This document shows positions 23,372 to 32,010 of a stretch of DNA of 47,249 bases, piece after piece (position 1 is the first letter of the stretch; the number at the start of each line of letters is the position of its first letter). The translations under genes were made by a program, and so were the position numbers. Source of the DNA: DASPGX01 sp035620375 (lineage in GTDB: Bacteria; Patescibacteriota; Minisyncoccia; 2-02-FULL-40-12; GWA2-44-9); assembly GCA_035620375.1 (NCBI GenBank), contig DASPGX010000024.1, positions 1-47,249 on the forward strand, in the 5' to 3' direction. The notes below the pieces were generated by a model. It worked only from the letters and a program-made list of their open reading frames with translations, searched no databases and was not told the DNA's origin.

Positions 23372-23400
23372 TTGCGAAGATTGCTAATTTCTGTTAGTAT
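23372..23400 (+). promoter_or_regulatory. Promoter of lon, leaderless start
   Basis: TTGCGA (23372-23377), 17 bases, TAGTAT (23395-23400), nine bases before the ATG. No SD. Confidence 0.75.
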
Positions 23401-23409
23401 TCCGCCACA

Positions 23410-25770
23410 ATGCCCGAAATCAGGCTCAACAATATGACCGTCGCGGAGCAGTTGCCGCTCATCGCGCTGAAGAACACGGTGCTGTTCCCCAAGCTTGTCA
23501 TACCGCTGATGGTCCAGCGGTCCAAAAGCGTAGCCGCGCTTGAGGCTGCGATGTCCCGCGACCGGCTGGTGTTGTTCACGACCCAGCGGAATCTTGAGGA
23601 CGACGTCAACGAAGAGGACCTGTTCCAGACCGGCTCCATCGGACGCGTCATCTCGGCGTTCAAGCTCCCGGACGGTTCCTGGAAGATCGACGTGGAGGGC
23701 GTGGCGCGGGCCCGTATTTCCGCGTTCATGACGCATGAGCCGTTCTTTGAGGTGCGGTACGAGCCCATCCTGCCCGAGAGCACGGGTTCATCCGCCGCGG
23801 ACGAAGCGCTCGTGCGCCGCGTGTTGGAGCAGTTCCAGACCGTCGCCAAGGCGCGGTCGTTCCCGCAGGTCGTTCCCGAGGTGCTCTATGTGATGAGCCA
23901 GCTCAAGGACGCCGAGCAGATTATCGGCCTGGTGACCGCGAACCTGAACTTGGAGGTCTCCGAACAGCAGAAGATTCTGGAGATGCGCAATCATGCGGAC
24001 GCCCTGCGCCAGCTGAACGCGTATCTGACGCGCGAGATGGACGTGCTCAAGGCGGAAAAGGACCTCGCCCAGAAGACGAAGAAGCAAATCGGCCGGATGC
24101 AGAAGGAAATGTTTCTCCGGGAGCAGCTCAAGAGCATTGAGCGCGAGCTCGGCGTTGATGATGAGCGCGAGGAGCTGGACGTCCTGCGCAAGAAGATAGA
24201 AAAGGCAAAAATGCCCGAGGCCGTGCTTACCAAGGCGACCAAAGAGCTTTCCCGTCTGGCAAAGATGCCGCCGATGAGCCCGGAGACCTCGTATATCCGC
24301 ACCTACCTGGACTGGCTGGTGGAATTGCCGTGGCACGAAAAAACCAACGACAAGATAGATCTCAAGGCCGCGCAGCGCGTGCTGGACCAGGACCACTACG
24401 GCCTGCCGAAGGTGAAGGAGCGCATTCTTGAATATCTGGCGGTGCAGAAGCAGGTCGGCAAGCTGAAGGGGCCCATCCTCTGCCTGTTCGGGCCGCCGGG
24501 AACCGGGAAGACGTCCATCGGGCAGTCCGTCGCCCGCGCACTGGACCGCAAATTCGTGCGGGTGTCGCTTGGCGGCATGCGCGACGAGGCGGAAATCAGG
24601 GGCCACCGGCGCACCTACGTGGGTGCTCTGCCGGGCCGCATCATCCAGGGCATGCATCAGGCGAAGGTGAAGAACCCGGTCTTCATGCTGGATGAAATCG
24701 ACAAGCTCGGCATGGACTTCCGGGGTGACCCGTCCGCAGCGCTGCTTGAGGCGCTGGACCCGGAGCAGAACAACGCATTTTCCGACCATTATCTGGAAGT
24801 GCCGTTCGACCTGTCCGATGTCCTGTTCATCGCGACGGCGAATTCCTTGGAGACCATACCGCCGGCCCTCCGGGATCGTCTGGAAATCATCGATTTTCCC
24901 GGGTACACCGCCAGGGAGAAGCTGAGCATCGCCAAGCGGTTCCTTATGCCCAAGACGCTTAGGGACCACGGCCTGAAGAAAACCAACATCAAGGCGTCTG
25001 ACGCGGTGCTGACCACGGTCATTGACGAATACACGCGCGAGGCGGGCGTCCGTGAGCTCCAGCGCCAGCTGGCGTCCATCGTCCGCAAGGTGACCCGCGC
25101 GAACGTGGAGTCGGGAACTACGCGCACCGTTTCACTGACCGTGCGCGACGTGCGCAAGCATCTGGGCGCCGCGAGATATTCCCATGAGGATAAGCACAAA
25201 ACCGACGAGGTCGGCGTTGCCACGGGACTGGCGTGGACTCCGGTCGGCGGGGAAATTCTGACGATTGAGGTGACCCGCATGCCGGGCAAAGGCCGGCTTA
25301 CCCTGACGGGGCAGCTGGGCGACGTGATGCGCGAATCCGCGCAGGCCGCGCTCTCGTACGCGCGCACCTATGTCGCAAAGTACGGCATCAAGAACGATTT
25401 GCTCAAGGACGACCTGCACATCCATGTGCCGTCGGGCGCGGTCCGCAAGGACGGTCCCTCGGCCGGTATCGCCATGACCACGGCGCTGGTGTCGCTGTTC
25501 ACGGGCCGTCCGGTCCGCAAAGACGTCGCGATGACGGGGGAAATCACCCTGCGCGGGAAAGTCACCGAAATCGGCGGACTCAAGGAGAAGTCCTTGGCTG
25601 CGCTCCGTGCCGGCATCAAGACGGTCGTCATTCCGGAGAGCAATAAGAAGGACCTGGCCGAGCTTCCCAAGGAAGTCGCCTCACGGCTCAAGTTTCAGCC
25701 GGTCCGGGGCATGCACGACGTTATTGAACACGCCCTGCTCCCTCCACGCATGGAGCGTTCCCGTAAATAA
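23410..25770 (+). CDS. lon: ATP-dependent protease Lon (LonA), 786 aa
   Basis: Degrades misfolded and regulatory proteins. The N-terminal LonN substrate domain (residues ~10-200) is followed by a coiled-coil region. The AAA module has Walker A GPPGTGKT (~361-368) and Walker B VFMLDEIDKLG. The C-terminal protease has the Ser-Lys dyad: DGPSAGIAM (Ser ~683) and LKEKSLAALRAG (Lys ~726). Full length for LonA. It is transcribed from its own promoter. The terminator palindrome at 25764 includes the stop codon. Confidence 0.98.
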   Translation: MPEIRLNNMTVAEQLPLIALKNTVLFPKLVIPLMVQRSKSVAALEAAMSRDRLVLFTTQRNLEDDVNEEDLFQTGSIGRVISAFKLPDGSWKIDVEGVARARISAFMTHEPFFEVRYEPILPESTGSSAADEALVRRVLEQFQTVAKARSFPQVVPEVLYVMSQLKDAEQIIGLVTANLNLEVSEQQKILEMRNHADALRQLNAYLTREMDVLKAEKDLAQKTKKQIGRMQKEMFLREQLKSIERELGVDDEREELDVLRKKIEKAKMPEAVLTKATKELSRLAKMPPMSPETSYIRTYLDWLVELPWHEKTNDKIDLKAAQRVLDQDHYGLPKVKERILEYLAVQKQVGKLKGPILCLFGPPGTGKTSIGQSVARALDRKFVRVSLGGMRDEAEIRGHRRTYVGALPGRIIQGMHQAKVKNPVFMLDEIDKLGMDFRGDPSAALLEALDPEQNNAFSDHYLEVPFDLSDVLFIATANSLETIPPALRDRLEIIDFPGYTAREKLSIAKRFLMPKTLRDHGLKKTNIKASDAVLTTVIDEYTREAGVRELQRQLASIVRKVTRANVESGTTRTVSLTVRDVRKHLGAARYSHEDKHKTDEVGVATGLAWTPVGGEILTIEVTRMPGKGRLTLTGQLGDVMRESAQAALSYARTYVAKYGIKNDLLKDDLHIHVPSGAVRKDGPSAGIAMTTALVSLFTGRPVRKDVAMTGEITLRGKVTEIGGLKEKSLAALRAGIKTVVIPESNKKDLAELPKEVASRLKFQPVRGMHDVIEHALLPPRMERSRK

Positions 25771-25804
25771 TTAACGGCTCACTCGGTGAGCCGTTAATTA
25801 TTTA
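25764..25804. repeat. AACGGCTCA palindrome family, copy 2; terminator of lon
   Basis: Perfect 19-bp stem with a 3-base loop, left arm TAAATAATTAACGGCTCAC (25764-25782), containing the lon stop codon. Confidence 0.85.
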
Positions 25805-25821
25805 CGCGCTCGTGGAGGTCG

Positions 25822-25943
25822 CGAACCGCCAATTTCGGGCCATTCCGGCGTTGGGACCTCCGGTCCTCCCTCGCCGTACGTTTCAGTACGACTCAGTTCG
25901 GTCCTCGGTCCCGTCTTGGCCTGTCTCCGAAATTGACGGTTCG
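25822..25943. repeat. Long inverted-repeat element A
   Basis: Outer arms CGAACCGCCAATTTCGG (25822-25838) and CCGAAATTGACGGTTCG (25927-25943) pair with one mismatch in 17. Inside lie GGGACC/GGTCCC and a central CGTACGTTTCAGTACG hairpin. No open frame or promoter is seen in it. It occupies the lon-exonuclease gap and resembles 45081-45249 in layout. Confidence 0.7.
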
Positions 25944-26015
25944 GGAGCGGGGAAGTTGACGGAAGGTGTGACGCTGTCATAATAGTCTGATTTCTTTGAG
26001 AATTGAGGTGACCCG

Positions 26016-26588
26016 ATGCGATTTTGCTACTTCGCCGGAGACGTGGAGGGGAGCGTGGGCGGCCCTCCGGGAACGCCGTACGTCCTGCCCCCGCGCTCCA
26101 GCATGGTTTCGTTCGGCTTGGTGGCCATCGGCGACCCGTCCAAGCGCTTTTACGCCGAACTGCAGGAGCTCACGGAGCCGGAGACGGGATGGAACACGGA
26201 ATCCGAGAAGATTCACGGCCTTTCCCGCGAGCACCTGCGCCTGAACGGCATGCAGCCGTGGGCCGCGATGGACGCCTCCCGTACGTGGGTTAACGCGGTC
26301 GCGGGCGATGCCATCCCCGTGTACTGCGCGATGCCCGTCGCATACGACTTCCGCTACATGGACTGGTACTACCGCCACACCCGCATCACGAATCCTTTCC
26401 TGAAGACGCTGGACGGCAGGGAGTTCTACCGCCGCCTGCGCGGGCTGCGCACCGACGAGCGCGTGGAGCGCTCGCGCATCTGGGCCGAGTTCCCCACGAC
26501 CATGCCGCACACGCACAACGCGCTGGACGACGCCCTGGAGTACGCCGAAGTGTTCGGTCAGATGCTCCGCGAAGCGGGGATGCTGTAG
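26016..26588 (+). CDS. DEDDh-type 3'-5' exonuclease (DnaQ-like), 190 aa
   Basis: An RNase H-fold exonuclease with the four acidic motifs in order: FAGDVEG (Asp-x-Glu at ~9-11), YCAMPVAYDFRYMD (second motif), and HTHNALDDALEYAEVF, giving the His and Asp of the DEDDh class. It is small enough to be a stand-alone proofreading or RNA-trimming enzyme. ATG has GAGGTG five bases upstream. It is followed by a strong terminator, so it is a monocistronic gene. No polymerase gene is nearby; the substrate is unknown. Confidence 0.8.
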   Translation: MRFCYFAGDVEGSVGGPPGTPYVLPPRSSMVSFGLVAIGDPSKRFYAELQELTEPETGWNTESEKIHGLSREHLRLNGMQPWAAMDASRTWVNAVAGDAIPVYCAMPVAYDFRYMDWYYRHTRITNPFLKTLDGREFYRRLRGLRTDERVERSRIWAEFPTTMPHTHNALDDALEYAEVFGQMLREAGML

Positions 26589-26595
26589 TACCGCG

Positions 26596-26619
26596 CCCAC
26601 CGGCTGACCGGTGGGTTTT
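26596..26619 (+). terminator. Terminator of the exonuclease gene
   Basis: CCCACCGG/CCGGTGGG stem with a 4-base loop, followed by TTTTGTT. Confidence 0.85.
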
Positions 26620-26693
26620 GTTGTCCACGGCGCGTCTTCCGCCATGCACGGCCCATGCTACTATCGCAGAATAGCAACTAAATCTATTTTCTC

Positions 26694-28628
26694 ATGAAAA
26701 AATCACGACTTGCGGCACTGGTCGGCCTGATCGTAGCGGTGCTTGCCGTACTGTTTGTTATCCGCGTCGAGACGACGACGTATGCGCAGGACACCGTTCT
26801 GGACGGAGACCAGGTTATTCCCGCGCGTCACCGCTGGGTGCTTGCCGGCGGGGCTTCGCTGACCGTGAACGGGAATCTGGAGATTCAGGGGGAGCTTGCG
26901 TGCGGTGAAGGCGGTATGACCGTGTCGGTGAACGGCGACCTTGTACTCGGCGGGAAAGTGTCTTGCGCCTCCGGCGGGGATGTAGCCATTGCATTTGCCG
27001 GTTCTCTGGATGCGGAGAAGGGCTCCGTGATTGACGCCGACGGTTCGGTCGTCATTTCCGACGACGCACAGCGTCTGGCGTCCGACCTGAACCGCCTGGA
27101 CAGCATTTACGATGACGTGGAACGAGAAACGGGTGCCGGACCCAGGCTGGGGCCTCTTGCCGATGATGCGTCGGCCATCGGTTCGTCATGGGCCGATGAG
27201 GTAGTCGCCGCGCGTTCGGGCAACGTGATCCGCCATGCGTCATGGCTGGGTGCGACCGCGTATGCCCAGGGCGAATCCCACGTTACCCTCAGGGGAAAGT
27301 TCGTTATCCGCACTCCCAAGCCGGGTAAGAAGCAGATTGTGCTTATCGATACGCCGGGCGTGGACAACATGAATCTTACGGACCTGAACCTGACCGGTCC
27401 GGACGGCCGCGAAGGTGCGTCTGATATGGATACGAACTGCAATGCAGTCGGCAAAAACGGAGAAGATGCATTCCGTCTCATGGCTCGGGCGCCGAACCTG
27501 CGAATCAACAATGTGACCCTGAACCTTGGCAACGGTGGCAAGGGCGGTGATGCTTCGACGAATAAGGACTGCGACCCCGGAACGGCCGTCGGTGGCAAGG
27601 GCGGCAAAGCGGGAAACTTCAAGTTGTTCGGTACCCAGAGCTTCACCATTGAGGGTGACTTCACCATTAATCCGGGCAAGGGAGGTGAGGGTGGTTTCGC
27701 TCTTGCATTGGGCAGGGACGGCGGCCCGTCCGAAAAGGGCGGCGATGCCACGGCGACCGGCGGTGCGGGTGCTGAGAACCGCAAGCGCCTGAGCCAGCAA
27801 GGAACGGTCAATGGTGTGGCGAACGTCCAGGTCGGTTCCGTAGTGGGCGGCAAGGGCGGTGATGCTGATGCGCTTCCGGGAACCGGTGGCGCCGGCGTCG
27901 GTTGCGGGAACAAGGGCGGTGACGGCGGCAAGGGTACGGCGACCGCCGGCAAGGGCGGCGACGCCCGAGCCATCATCGGCGGCGGTGCGGTACGCACACC
28001 GGGCGCGCAGGATACGGGCGGGGAGGGCGGCATCTCCAGCGCGGACGGCGGTAAGGCGGGCGATGGCGGCGCATGTGACGCGAGCGGTCCCGGCGGTAAC
28101 GGTGGGACCGGCGGTGCCGCAGTGTCCAAGCCCGGCAAGGGCGGCAGTGCGACGGTTTCCGGTGCGGATGGCGCCAAAAAGAACGAAACGGGCGGCAACG
28201 GCGGCAACGGCGGTGCCGGTTGTCTGCCGGGCAAACTCGGAAAGGGCGGCACGGGCAACCCGCCGGGCGAGGACGGTAAGGATGGTAAGAATCTGTGTGT
28301 GAGCGAGACGAAGACGCCGACGCCGTCTCCGACGGAAGAAGCTGATGAGCCGACACCGCCTCCGGCGACAGCGTCCGCGAATCTCTCATATGACCATGTC
28401 GCCCCGGGCGAATACAGCGAGGTTTATGCGACGGTCAAAGGCGCACCTGGCGCAAAGGTGACGGCGAAGCTTGCCGGACCCGGTGTTTCGGGGAATGCGG
28501 AGCAGACCGCGACCGCCGGCGACAACGGCGAGGCGAAATTCACCTGGAAAATCGTCTCGTACGGAGACTACTCGCTATCCGGTACGGCCGGCGGAGCCGC
28601 GTTCACGGCAAAAGTGAGCGTCAAATAG
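26694..28628 (+). CDS. Exported Gly-rich repeat surface protein with C-terminal Ig-like domain, 644 aa
   Basis: N-terminal signal peptide or anchor (LAALVGLIVAVLAVLFVI) followed by repetitive strands (VNGNLEIQGELACGEGG, VNGDLVLGGK) reminiscent of polymer-forming cell-surface beta-helices. Residues ~280-535 are imperfect GGxGG repeats (GNGGKGGDA, GGKGGKAGN, GGNGGTGG) resembling PGRS-type domains. A Thr/Pro-rich linker (KTPTPSPTEEADEPTPPP) leads to a ~75-residue C-terminal domain like a bacterial Ig/carboxypeptidase-regulatory fold (NLSYDHVAPGEYSEVYATV). No sortase motif or obvious anchor ends the protein. A surface-layer or adhesion role is inference. No SD precedes the ATG. Confidence 0.85.
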   Translation: MKKSRLAALVGLIVAVLAVLFVIRVETTTYAQDTVLDGDQVIPARHRWVLAGGASLTVNGNLEIQGELACGEGGMTVSVNGDLVLGGKVSCASGGDVAIAFAGSLDAEKGSVIDADGSVVISDDAQRLASDLNRLDSIYDDVERETGAGPRLGPLADDASAIGSSWADEVVAARSGNVIRHASWLGATAYAQGESHVTLRGKFVIRTPKPGKKQIVLIDTPGVDNMNLTDLNLTGPDGREGASDMDTNCNAVGKNGEDAFRLMARAPNLRINNVTLNLGNGGKGGDASTNKDCDPGTAVGGKGGKAGNFKLFGTQSFTIEGDFTINPGKGGEGGFALALGRDGGPSEKGGDATATGGAGAENRKRLSQQGTVNGVANVQVGSVVGGKGGDADALPGTGGAGVGCGNKGGDGGKGTATAGKGGDARAIIGGGAVRTPGAQDTGGEGGISSADGGKAGDGGACDASGPGGNGGTGGAAVSKPGKGGSATVSGADGAKKNETGGNGGNGGAGCLPGKLGKGGTGNPPGEDGKDGKNLCVSETKTPTPSPTEEADEPTPPPATASANLSYDHVAPGEYSEVYATVKGAPGAKVTAKLAGPGVSGNAEQTATAGDNGEAKFTWKIVSYGDYSLSGTAGGAAFTAKVSVK

Positions 28629-28638
28629 CGATAAATGC

Positions 28639-28681
28639 TTATACACAAACGGCCCGCCGTAGCGGGCTGTTTGTGTATAAT
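28639..28681. terminator. Long stem between the Gly-rich gene and the next, containing a -10 box
   Basis: TTATACACAAACGGCCCGC (28639-28657) pairs with 28662-28680 over 19 positions (one G-T) with a 4-base loop. The right arm ends in TATAA of the -10 box TATAAT (28676-28681) of the next gene. Confidence 0.75.
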
Positions 28682-28690
28682 GGAATTATT

Positions 28691-28864
28691 ATGAAACACA
28701 TCTCATGCGCGGGAGGGAGTTCGGTGTACGGTATCGGCATGCTCGGGGGCATCTGGTGGGCCATCCGGGGGTACGAGACGTTCGGGAGCTTCCTGGTGGA
28801 CCTGCTCCAGGCCGTCTTCTGGCCCGCGGTGTTCGTCTATAAGGCATTCGGGCTGCTCGGGTAG
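28691..28864 (+). CDS. Small membrane protein, 57 aa
   Basis: ATG nine bases after the -10 box at 28676-28681, so probably leaderless. The sequence MKHISCAGGSSVYGIGMLGG is followed by an amphipathic/hydrophobic C-terminal half (FLVDLLQAVFWPAVFVYKAF), suggesting a single membrane helix. The Gly/aromatic composition is unlike its neighbours. No family is recognised. It is flanked by promoter and hairpin sequences, which supports a real gene. Confidence 0.65.
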   Translation: MKHISCAGGSSVYGIGMLGGIWWAIRGYETFGSFLVDLLQAVFWPAVFVYKAFGLLG

Positions 28865-28930
28865 CGGGATTGTACAGCATGATTCGGGGTGGTATTGGGT
28901 AGGAGTACCGTACTAAGTAACCTTACGCGT

Positions 28931-29266
28931 ATGAACAAGAAATGGCTGGTGCTCGTCGTAGTGGCGGTAATCGCGGTGGTCTGGTGGGTAAGGCGTGACG
29001 GCGACGGAGCGATGGAGGAGCAGGCGCCGGAGGTGGCTTCGGTGACGTACGCCTGCGCTGACGAGAAGTCGTTTGTCCTTGAATTCAACGAAGAAAATGT
29101 CGGCTATGCGCTCGGTACCGACAGTGCCGACGTTGAGCTGACGCAGGATGCGGAGACGAAATTCTGGAACAGTGAGGACGGCACGGTCCAGATTCGCCAG
29201 GAGTCCGGCTACACCGTTTTGGAAGAGAATGGTGCGGTAACGTACACCGGCTGCCGCGTTCAGTAG
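28931..29266 (+). CDS. MliC-like anchored protein, 111 aa
   Basis: N-terminal membrane anchor (LVLVVVAVIAVVWWV), then a small beta domain with ASVTYACADEKSFVLEFNE and a closing TYTGCRV. The two Cys and the YxC...GC pattern match the MliC/PliC lysozyme-inhibitor fold. The tight-loop motifs that contact lysozyme cannot be judged by eye. ATG at 28931 has no SD. The next gene begins two bases after the stop, so the two are cotranscribed. Confidence 0.7.
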   Translation: MNKKWLVLVVVAVIAVVWWVRRDGDGAMEEQAPEVASVTYACADEKSFVLEFNEENVGYALGTDSADVELTQDAETKFWNSEDGTVQIRQESGYTVLEENGAVTYTGCRVQ

Positions 29267-29268
29267 CT

Positions 29269-29700
29269 ATGAGGCGTCTTCTGTCCGGAATTGTGCTGGT
29301 CATACCTCTGGCAATTGCGCCCTTGCGTTCCGCCGCACATGATTTGCCGTCCGATGACGGCAGGAAGACGCTGGCAACGTATCACAACGATTACGACTAC
29401 GGGCCCGGTCCGTCGGCCGAACCGGAGCCTTCAATTCCGGAGAGTCCGGCAGCGGAACCTGAGCCGTCAGAGCAGGCCGTTCCGACCGTTGAGGTCCCAC
29501 CCACTAACACTCCCGTTCCGACTGCCGTGCCCGGCTCCGGATACGGAACGGAATCAGTGACTGCGACCCCTGCGCCCGTCGTTGCGGGCGGAGAGGAGGC
29601 TGCGCCGTCCGTCAACCGTCCCGCAGCGGCGCTCGCCGTGGCTGCCATTACCGGCATGATTGTCATTGCGGTCGTACGGGTCAGGCGGTTCCGCACGTGA
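29269..29700 (+). CDS. Exported Pro/Glu-rich protein with C-terminal membrane helix, 143 aa
   Basis: Signal peptide MRRLLSGIVLVIPLAIAP, then a mature domain dominated by Pro, Glu, Ser and Thr (PSAEPEPSIPESPAAEPEP, VPPTNTPVPTAVPG) and a C-terminal membrane helix (AAALAVAAITGMIVIAVV) followed by RVRRFRT. This is a type-I-like wall-spanning stalk layout. No folded domain is recognised. It is downstream of, and probably cotranscribed with, the MliC-like gene. Confidence 0.75.
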   Translation: MRRLLSGIVLVIPLAIAPLRSAAHDLPSDDGRKTLATYHNDYDYGPGPSAEPEPSIPESPAAEPEPSEQAVPTVEVPPTNTPVPTAVPGSGYGTESVTATPAPVVAGGEEAAPSVNRPAAALAVAAITGMIVIAVVRVRRFRT

Positions 29701-29805
29701 CGAAGAAGCCCGCAAGGAGCATCCCTCCGCGGTATCCACTCATGATGCCGCGCGCTGTTCCGTGGGGTGGTAGAATGGGAACGTAAGGGAATTAACCCCA
29801 TTCCT

Positions 29806-30189
29806 ATGACTCCACTTGAATGGATGGCGTGGGCGGTCATCGTACTCTCGGTTGTAAAGATGGCGGTGGTACTGATTAGGCCGCGGTGGTGGCTTGAGAA
29901 GGTTTCCAAGCCGTTTTATACGGACCGCTTGTTCTTCCCGATCACGCTCATCGCGGTCATCGCGGGTTTTTGGTATCTCACGCGCGAACTGACCGTGGTG
30001 CAGATTTTCGCGTCATTCTTCGTCGTCATGTTTCTGTTCTCGCTTTCCCTCCGTCCGTATGCCCGTGAGCTGTTCGCTGCATTTGAGGGTTCAGTCAACG
30101 ACCGGTCGTTCATGCGAAAATCGTGGCCGGTGCTGGCGATGTGGATGCTTCTCGTCGCTTGGGGCGCGTACTATCTCATCCGGTATTAG
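29806..30189 (+). CDS. Four-helix membrane protein, 127 aa
   Basis: Four hydrophobic segments (WMAWAVIVLSVVKMAVVLI, FFPITLIAVIAGFWYL, IFASFFVVMFLFSLSL, WPVLAMWMLLVAWGAYYLI) with short basic loops. ATG at 29806 has a -10 box TAGAAT (29771-29776) 29 bases upstream and no SD. The DoxX-like gene follows the stop by two bases, so they form a unit. No family is recognised. Confidence 0.75.
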   Translation: MTPLEWMAWAVIVLSVVKMAVVLIRPRWWLEKVSKPFYTDRLFFPITLIAVIAGFWYLTRELTVVQIFASFFVVMFLFSLSLRPYARELFAAFEGSVNDRSFMRKSWPVLAMWMLLVAWGAYYLIRY

Positions 30190-30191
30190 GG

Positions 30192-30722
30192 ATGAAAGGT
30201 CATCCGCACAGCATTTCCGACCCTCCGTTCGCGAAGTTTGTTTTCGGCAATACGCGGACGGCTCTCCTGTGGCTCGTCGTGCGCGTGTACGTCGGCTGGG
30301 CGTGGCTGCATGCCGGCTGGGGCAAGGTCGGTGCGGACGCCTGGACGGGGGACTCGGCGGGAACGGCGCTTGCCGGATTCGTTGCGCGGGCGCTGGAGAA
30401 GACCGGCGGAGCGCACCCGGACGTGCAGGCATGGTACGGATGGTTTCTGGAGAACTGCATCCTGCCGTACGCGCCGTTCTGGGGGCACGTTATCGCGTAC
30501 GGTGAGACGCTTGTCGGACTCGCGCTCATCGCCGGCGCGTTCACCGGTATCGCGGCGTTCTTCGGCGCGTTCATGAATCTCAATTTCCTTCTTGCCGGAA
30601 CGGTCAGCATCAATCCGGTACTGGCCCCGCTCGCGGTGCTGCTGGCGTTGGCGTGGAAGGTTGCCGGGTGGTGGGGAGCGGACCGGTGGCTCTTGCCCCG
30701 CCTCGGCGTTCCCTGGCGTTGA
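30192..30722 (+). CDS. DoxX/DoxD-like membrane protein, 176 aa
   Basis: Polytopic protein of the DoxX type: an early conserved segment VVRVYVGWAWLHAGWGKV, a long loop, then AYGETLVGLALIAGAFTGIAA, FMNLNFLLAGTVSINPVL and a Trp-rich end. DoxX proteins are small quinol- or thiol-linked membrane proteins of unclear activity. The ATG two bases after the previous stop is chosen over an upstream extension. Confidence 0.85.
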   Translation: MKGHPHSISDPPFAKFVFGNTRTALLWLVVRVYVGWAWLHAGWGKVGADAWTGDSAGTALAGFVARALEKTGGAHPDVQAWYGWFLENCILPYAPFWGHVIAYGETLVGLALIAGAFTGIAAFFGAFMNLNFLLAGTVSINPVLAPLAVLLALAWKVAGWWGADRWLLPRLGVPWR

Positions 30723-30780
30723 ACCGATGATTCCGGGACGTGGTACAATGACGGGGTAGTAGTGTTTTTCCACAGACCCT

Positions 30781-31188
30781 ATGAAGACGTTTCTCATCGC
30801 ACTGGTCATCGCGGTAGCGGCATGGGCCGTGTATTCCTACGTAATGGCGCCGGGTAACGGGACGGTTCACGTATTGCTCACCGAGCAGAACGCATCCGGA
30901 GAATCCGGAAGTGCCGTTCTGCAGGAGACCGACGGTTCTGTGCGGGTGACGTTGACGGTGAACGGCCAGCCCGCGGGCGTCGCACAGCCGGCGCACATCC
31001 ATCATGGGACATGCGCGGAACTGGGCGGCGTCCTGCACCCGCTGGAATTCCCGTCGGACGGCGGTTCTGTGACGACGCTGGCGACGACGTTCGCTGAGCT
31101 CCTGGCCGAAGGCCCCCTGGCCGTCAACGTGCACAAGTCACCGCAGGAAGCGCAGGTGTACGTCGCGTGCGGCGATATCGCATTCTAG
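30781..31188 (+). CDS. CHRD-domain-like exported protein, 135 aa
   Basis: Anchor/signal (FLIALVIAVAAWAVYSYV) followed by a single beta-rich domain with VHVLLTEQNASGESGSAVL, AHIHHGTCAELGGVLHPLE and VNVHKSPQEAQVYVACGDI. The HIHHGTC-like motif and closing VNVHKSP/CGDI pattern match CHRD-type domains, which occur in secreted bacterial proteins. Function is unknown. -10 box TACAAT (30744-30749) lies ~30 bases upstream. The unit ends at the palindrome at 31208. Confidence 0.8.
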   Translation: MKTFLIALVIAVAAWAVYSYVMAPGNGTVHVLLTEQNASGESGSAVLQETDGSVRVTLTVNGQPAGVAQPAHIHHGTCAELGGVLHPLEFPSDGGSVTTLATTFAELLAEGPLAVNVHKSPQEAQVYVACGDIAF

Positions 31189-31207
31189 GAGAACTCCATC
31201 CGACGGC

Positions 31208-31238
31208 ATTCAACGGCTCATTTGATGAGCCGTTGAAT
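31208..31238. repeat. AACGGCTCA palindrome family, copy 3; terminator
   Basis: 14-bp stem ATTCAACGGCTCAT/ATGAGCCGTTGAAT with a 3-base loop, followed by GTTTTT on the plus strand. Confidence 0.8.
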
Positions 31239-31288
31239 GTTTTTCAAAATATGGTAAAACATGTCCATTCTTGAACAAGGGAGGCGGT

Positions 31289-31702
31289 ATGCAGGAGATG
31301 GGAGTGACTCCGGAAGGGATGTTCTGGCTGGGCATCACCCTGGCCGTCGCGTTCGGCGCGGTGTACCTGGTGGACGTTTTCGTGCGGCGGCTTTTCCGGG
31401 TCCGGTACGGCGTCGAGCCTGCCGTACCCGCGGAGCCGCGTGTGACCGAACGGTCGCAGGGCAGAACGGAACTGACCGCCTCGGAACGGCGGTACATCGA
31501 GGTAACCAAGGGTAAGTGTCCGGACTGCGATGGGGGCAAGCTCCTGCAGGGTCCCGAAGGGGGCGCCTGCATGAACGTTCTCTGCGCCGGATGCGGTGCC
31601 AAGTTCAATCTCGCGTTCGGCTTCGGCGGTATCCTGTTCGGCAGCCGCATCGGAGAGCCCACCGGATTCGCGCTGACGCCCGAGGAGGGTCCGTGCCCGT
31701 AG
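31289..31702 (+). CDS. Membrane-anchored zinc-ribbon protein, 137 aa
   Basis: ATG with GGGAGG five bases upstream. One N-terminal membrane helix (MFWLGITLAVAFGAVYLVDV) precedes a charged stretch. A four-Cys ribbon follows (CPDCDGGKLL and CAGCGAKFN), then FGFGGILFGSRIGEP. It is the first of a chain of overlapping small genes. No family is recognised. Confidence 0.75.
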   Translation: MQEMGVTPEGMFWLGITLAVAFGAVYLVDVFVRRLFRVRYGVEPAVPAEPRVTERSQGRTELTASERRYIEVTKGKCPDCDGGKLLQGPEGGACMNVLCAGCGAKFNLAFGFGGILFGSRIGEPTGFALTPEEGPCP

Positions 31703-32010
31703 GCTATTGTCCCGGATGCGACAAGGCGCTGGACCTGGACGGGTTCGCCGAGCACGGCGTTCCGACGCCGTGGTACTGCTATTGCGGAAAGCTGTACGCG
31801 CACGGACCCGAATTCTTCCAGCTTACCGAGGTTCCGCAGGACCAGGTGGACATGACGGACCGGTTCCCGTACGGAAACGTCGGACGGACGCCCGAGCGCG
31901 GGGAGTTCATCATGGCCGTCCGGTTCGCGCGCGTCCGCAAGGCCGTGCACGACACGGCGTACGAGGAAATCGCACGGTTCGTGCGCGAGGGACGCGAGGG
32001 GACGTCGTGA
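31693..32010 (+). CDS. Zinc-ribbon protein, 105 aa
   Basis: GTG start overlapping the previous gene by 10 bases, with a GAGGAGG SD two bases before it. The Cys pairs CPGC and CYC, with an intervening acidic stretch, form a short zinc ribbon. The C-terminal half is basic/acidic helical (FIMAVRFARVRKAVHD). Translational coupling with the gene before and after implies a polycistronic unit. Confidence 0.75.
   Translation: MPVGYCPGCDKALDLDGFAEHGVPTPWYCYCGKLYAHGPEFFQLTEVPQDQVDMTDRFPYGNVGRTPERGEFIMAVRFARVRKAVHDTAYEEIARFVREGREGTS

Noticed and set aside
23788..24969. 393-aa minus-strand frame over lon
   Set aside because: Antisense shadow of lon.
27107..28258. 383-aa Pro-rich minus-strand frame over the Gly-rich gene
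   Set aside because: Pro/Ala runs are the complement of the Gly repeats.
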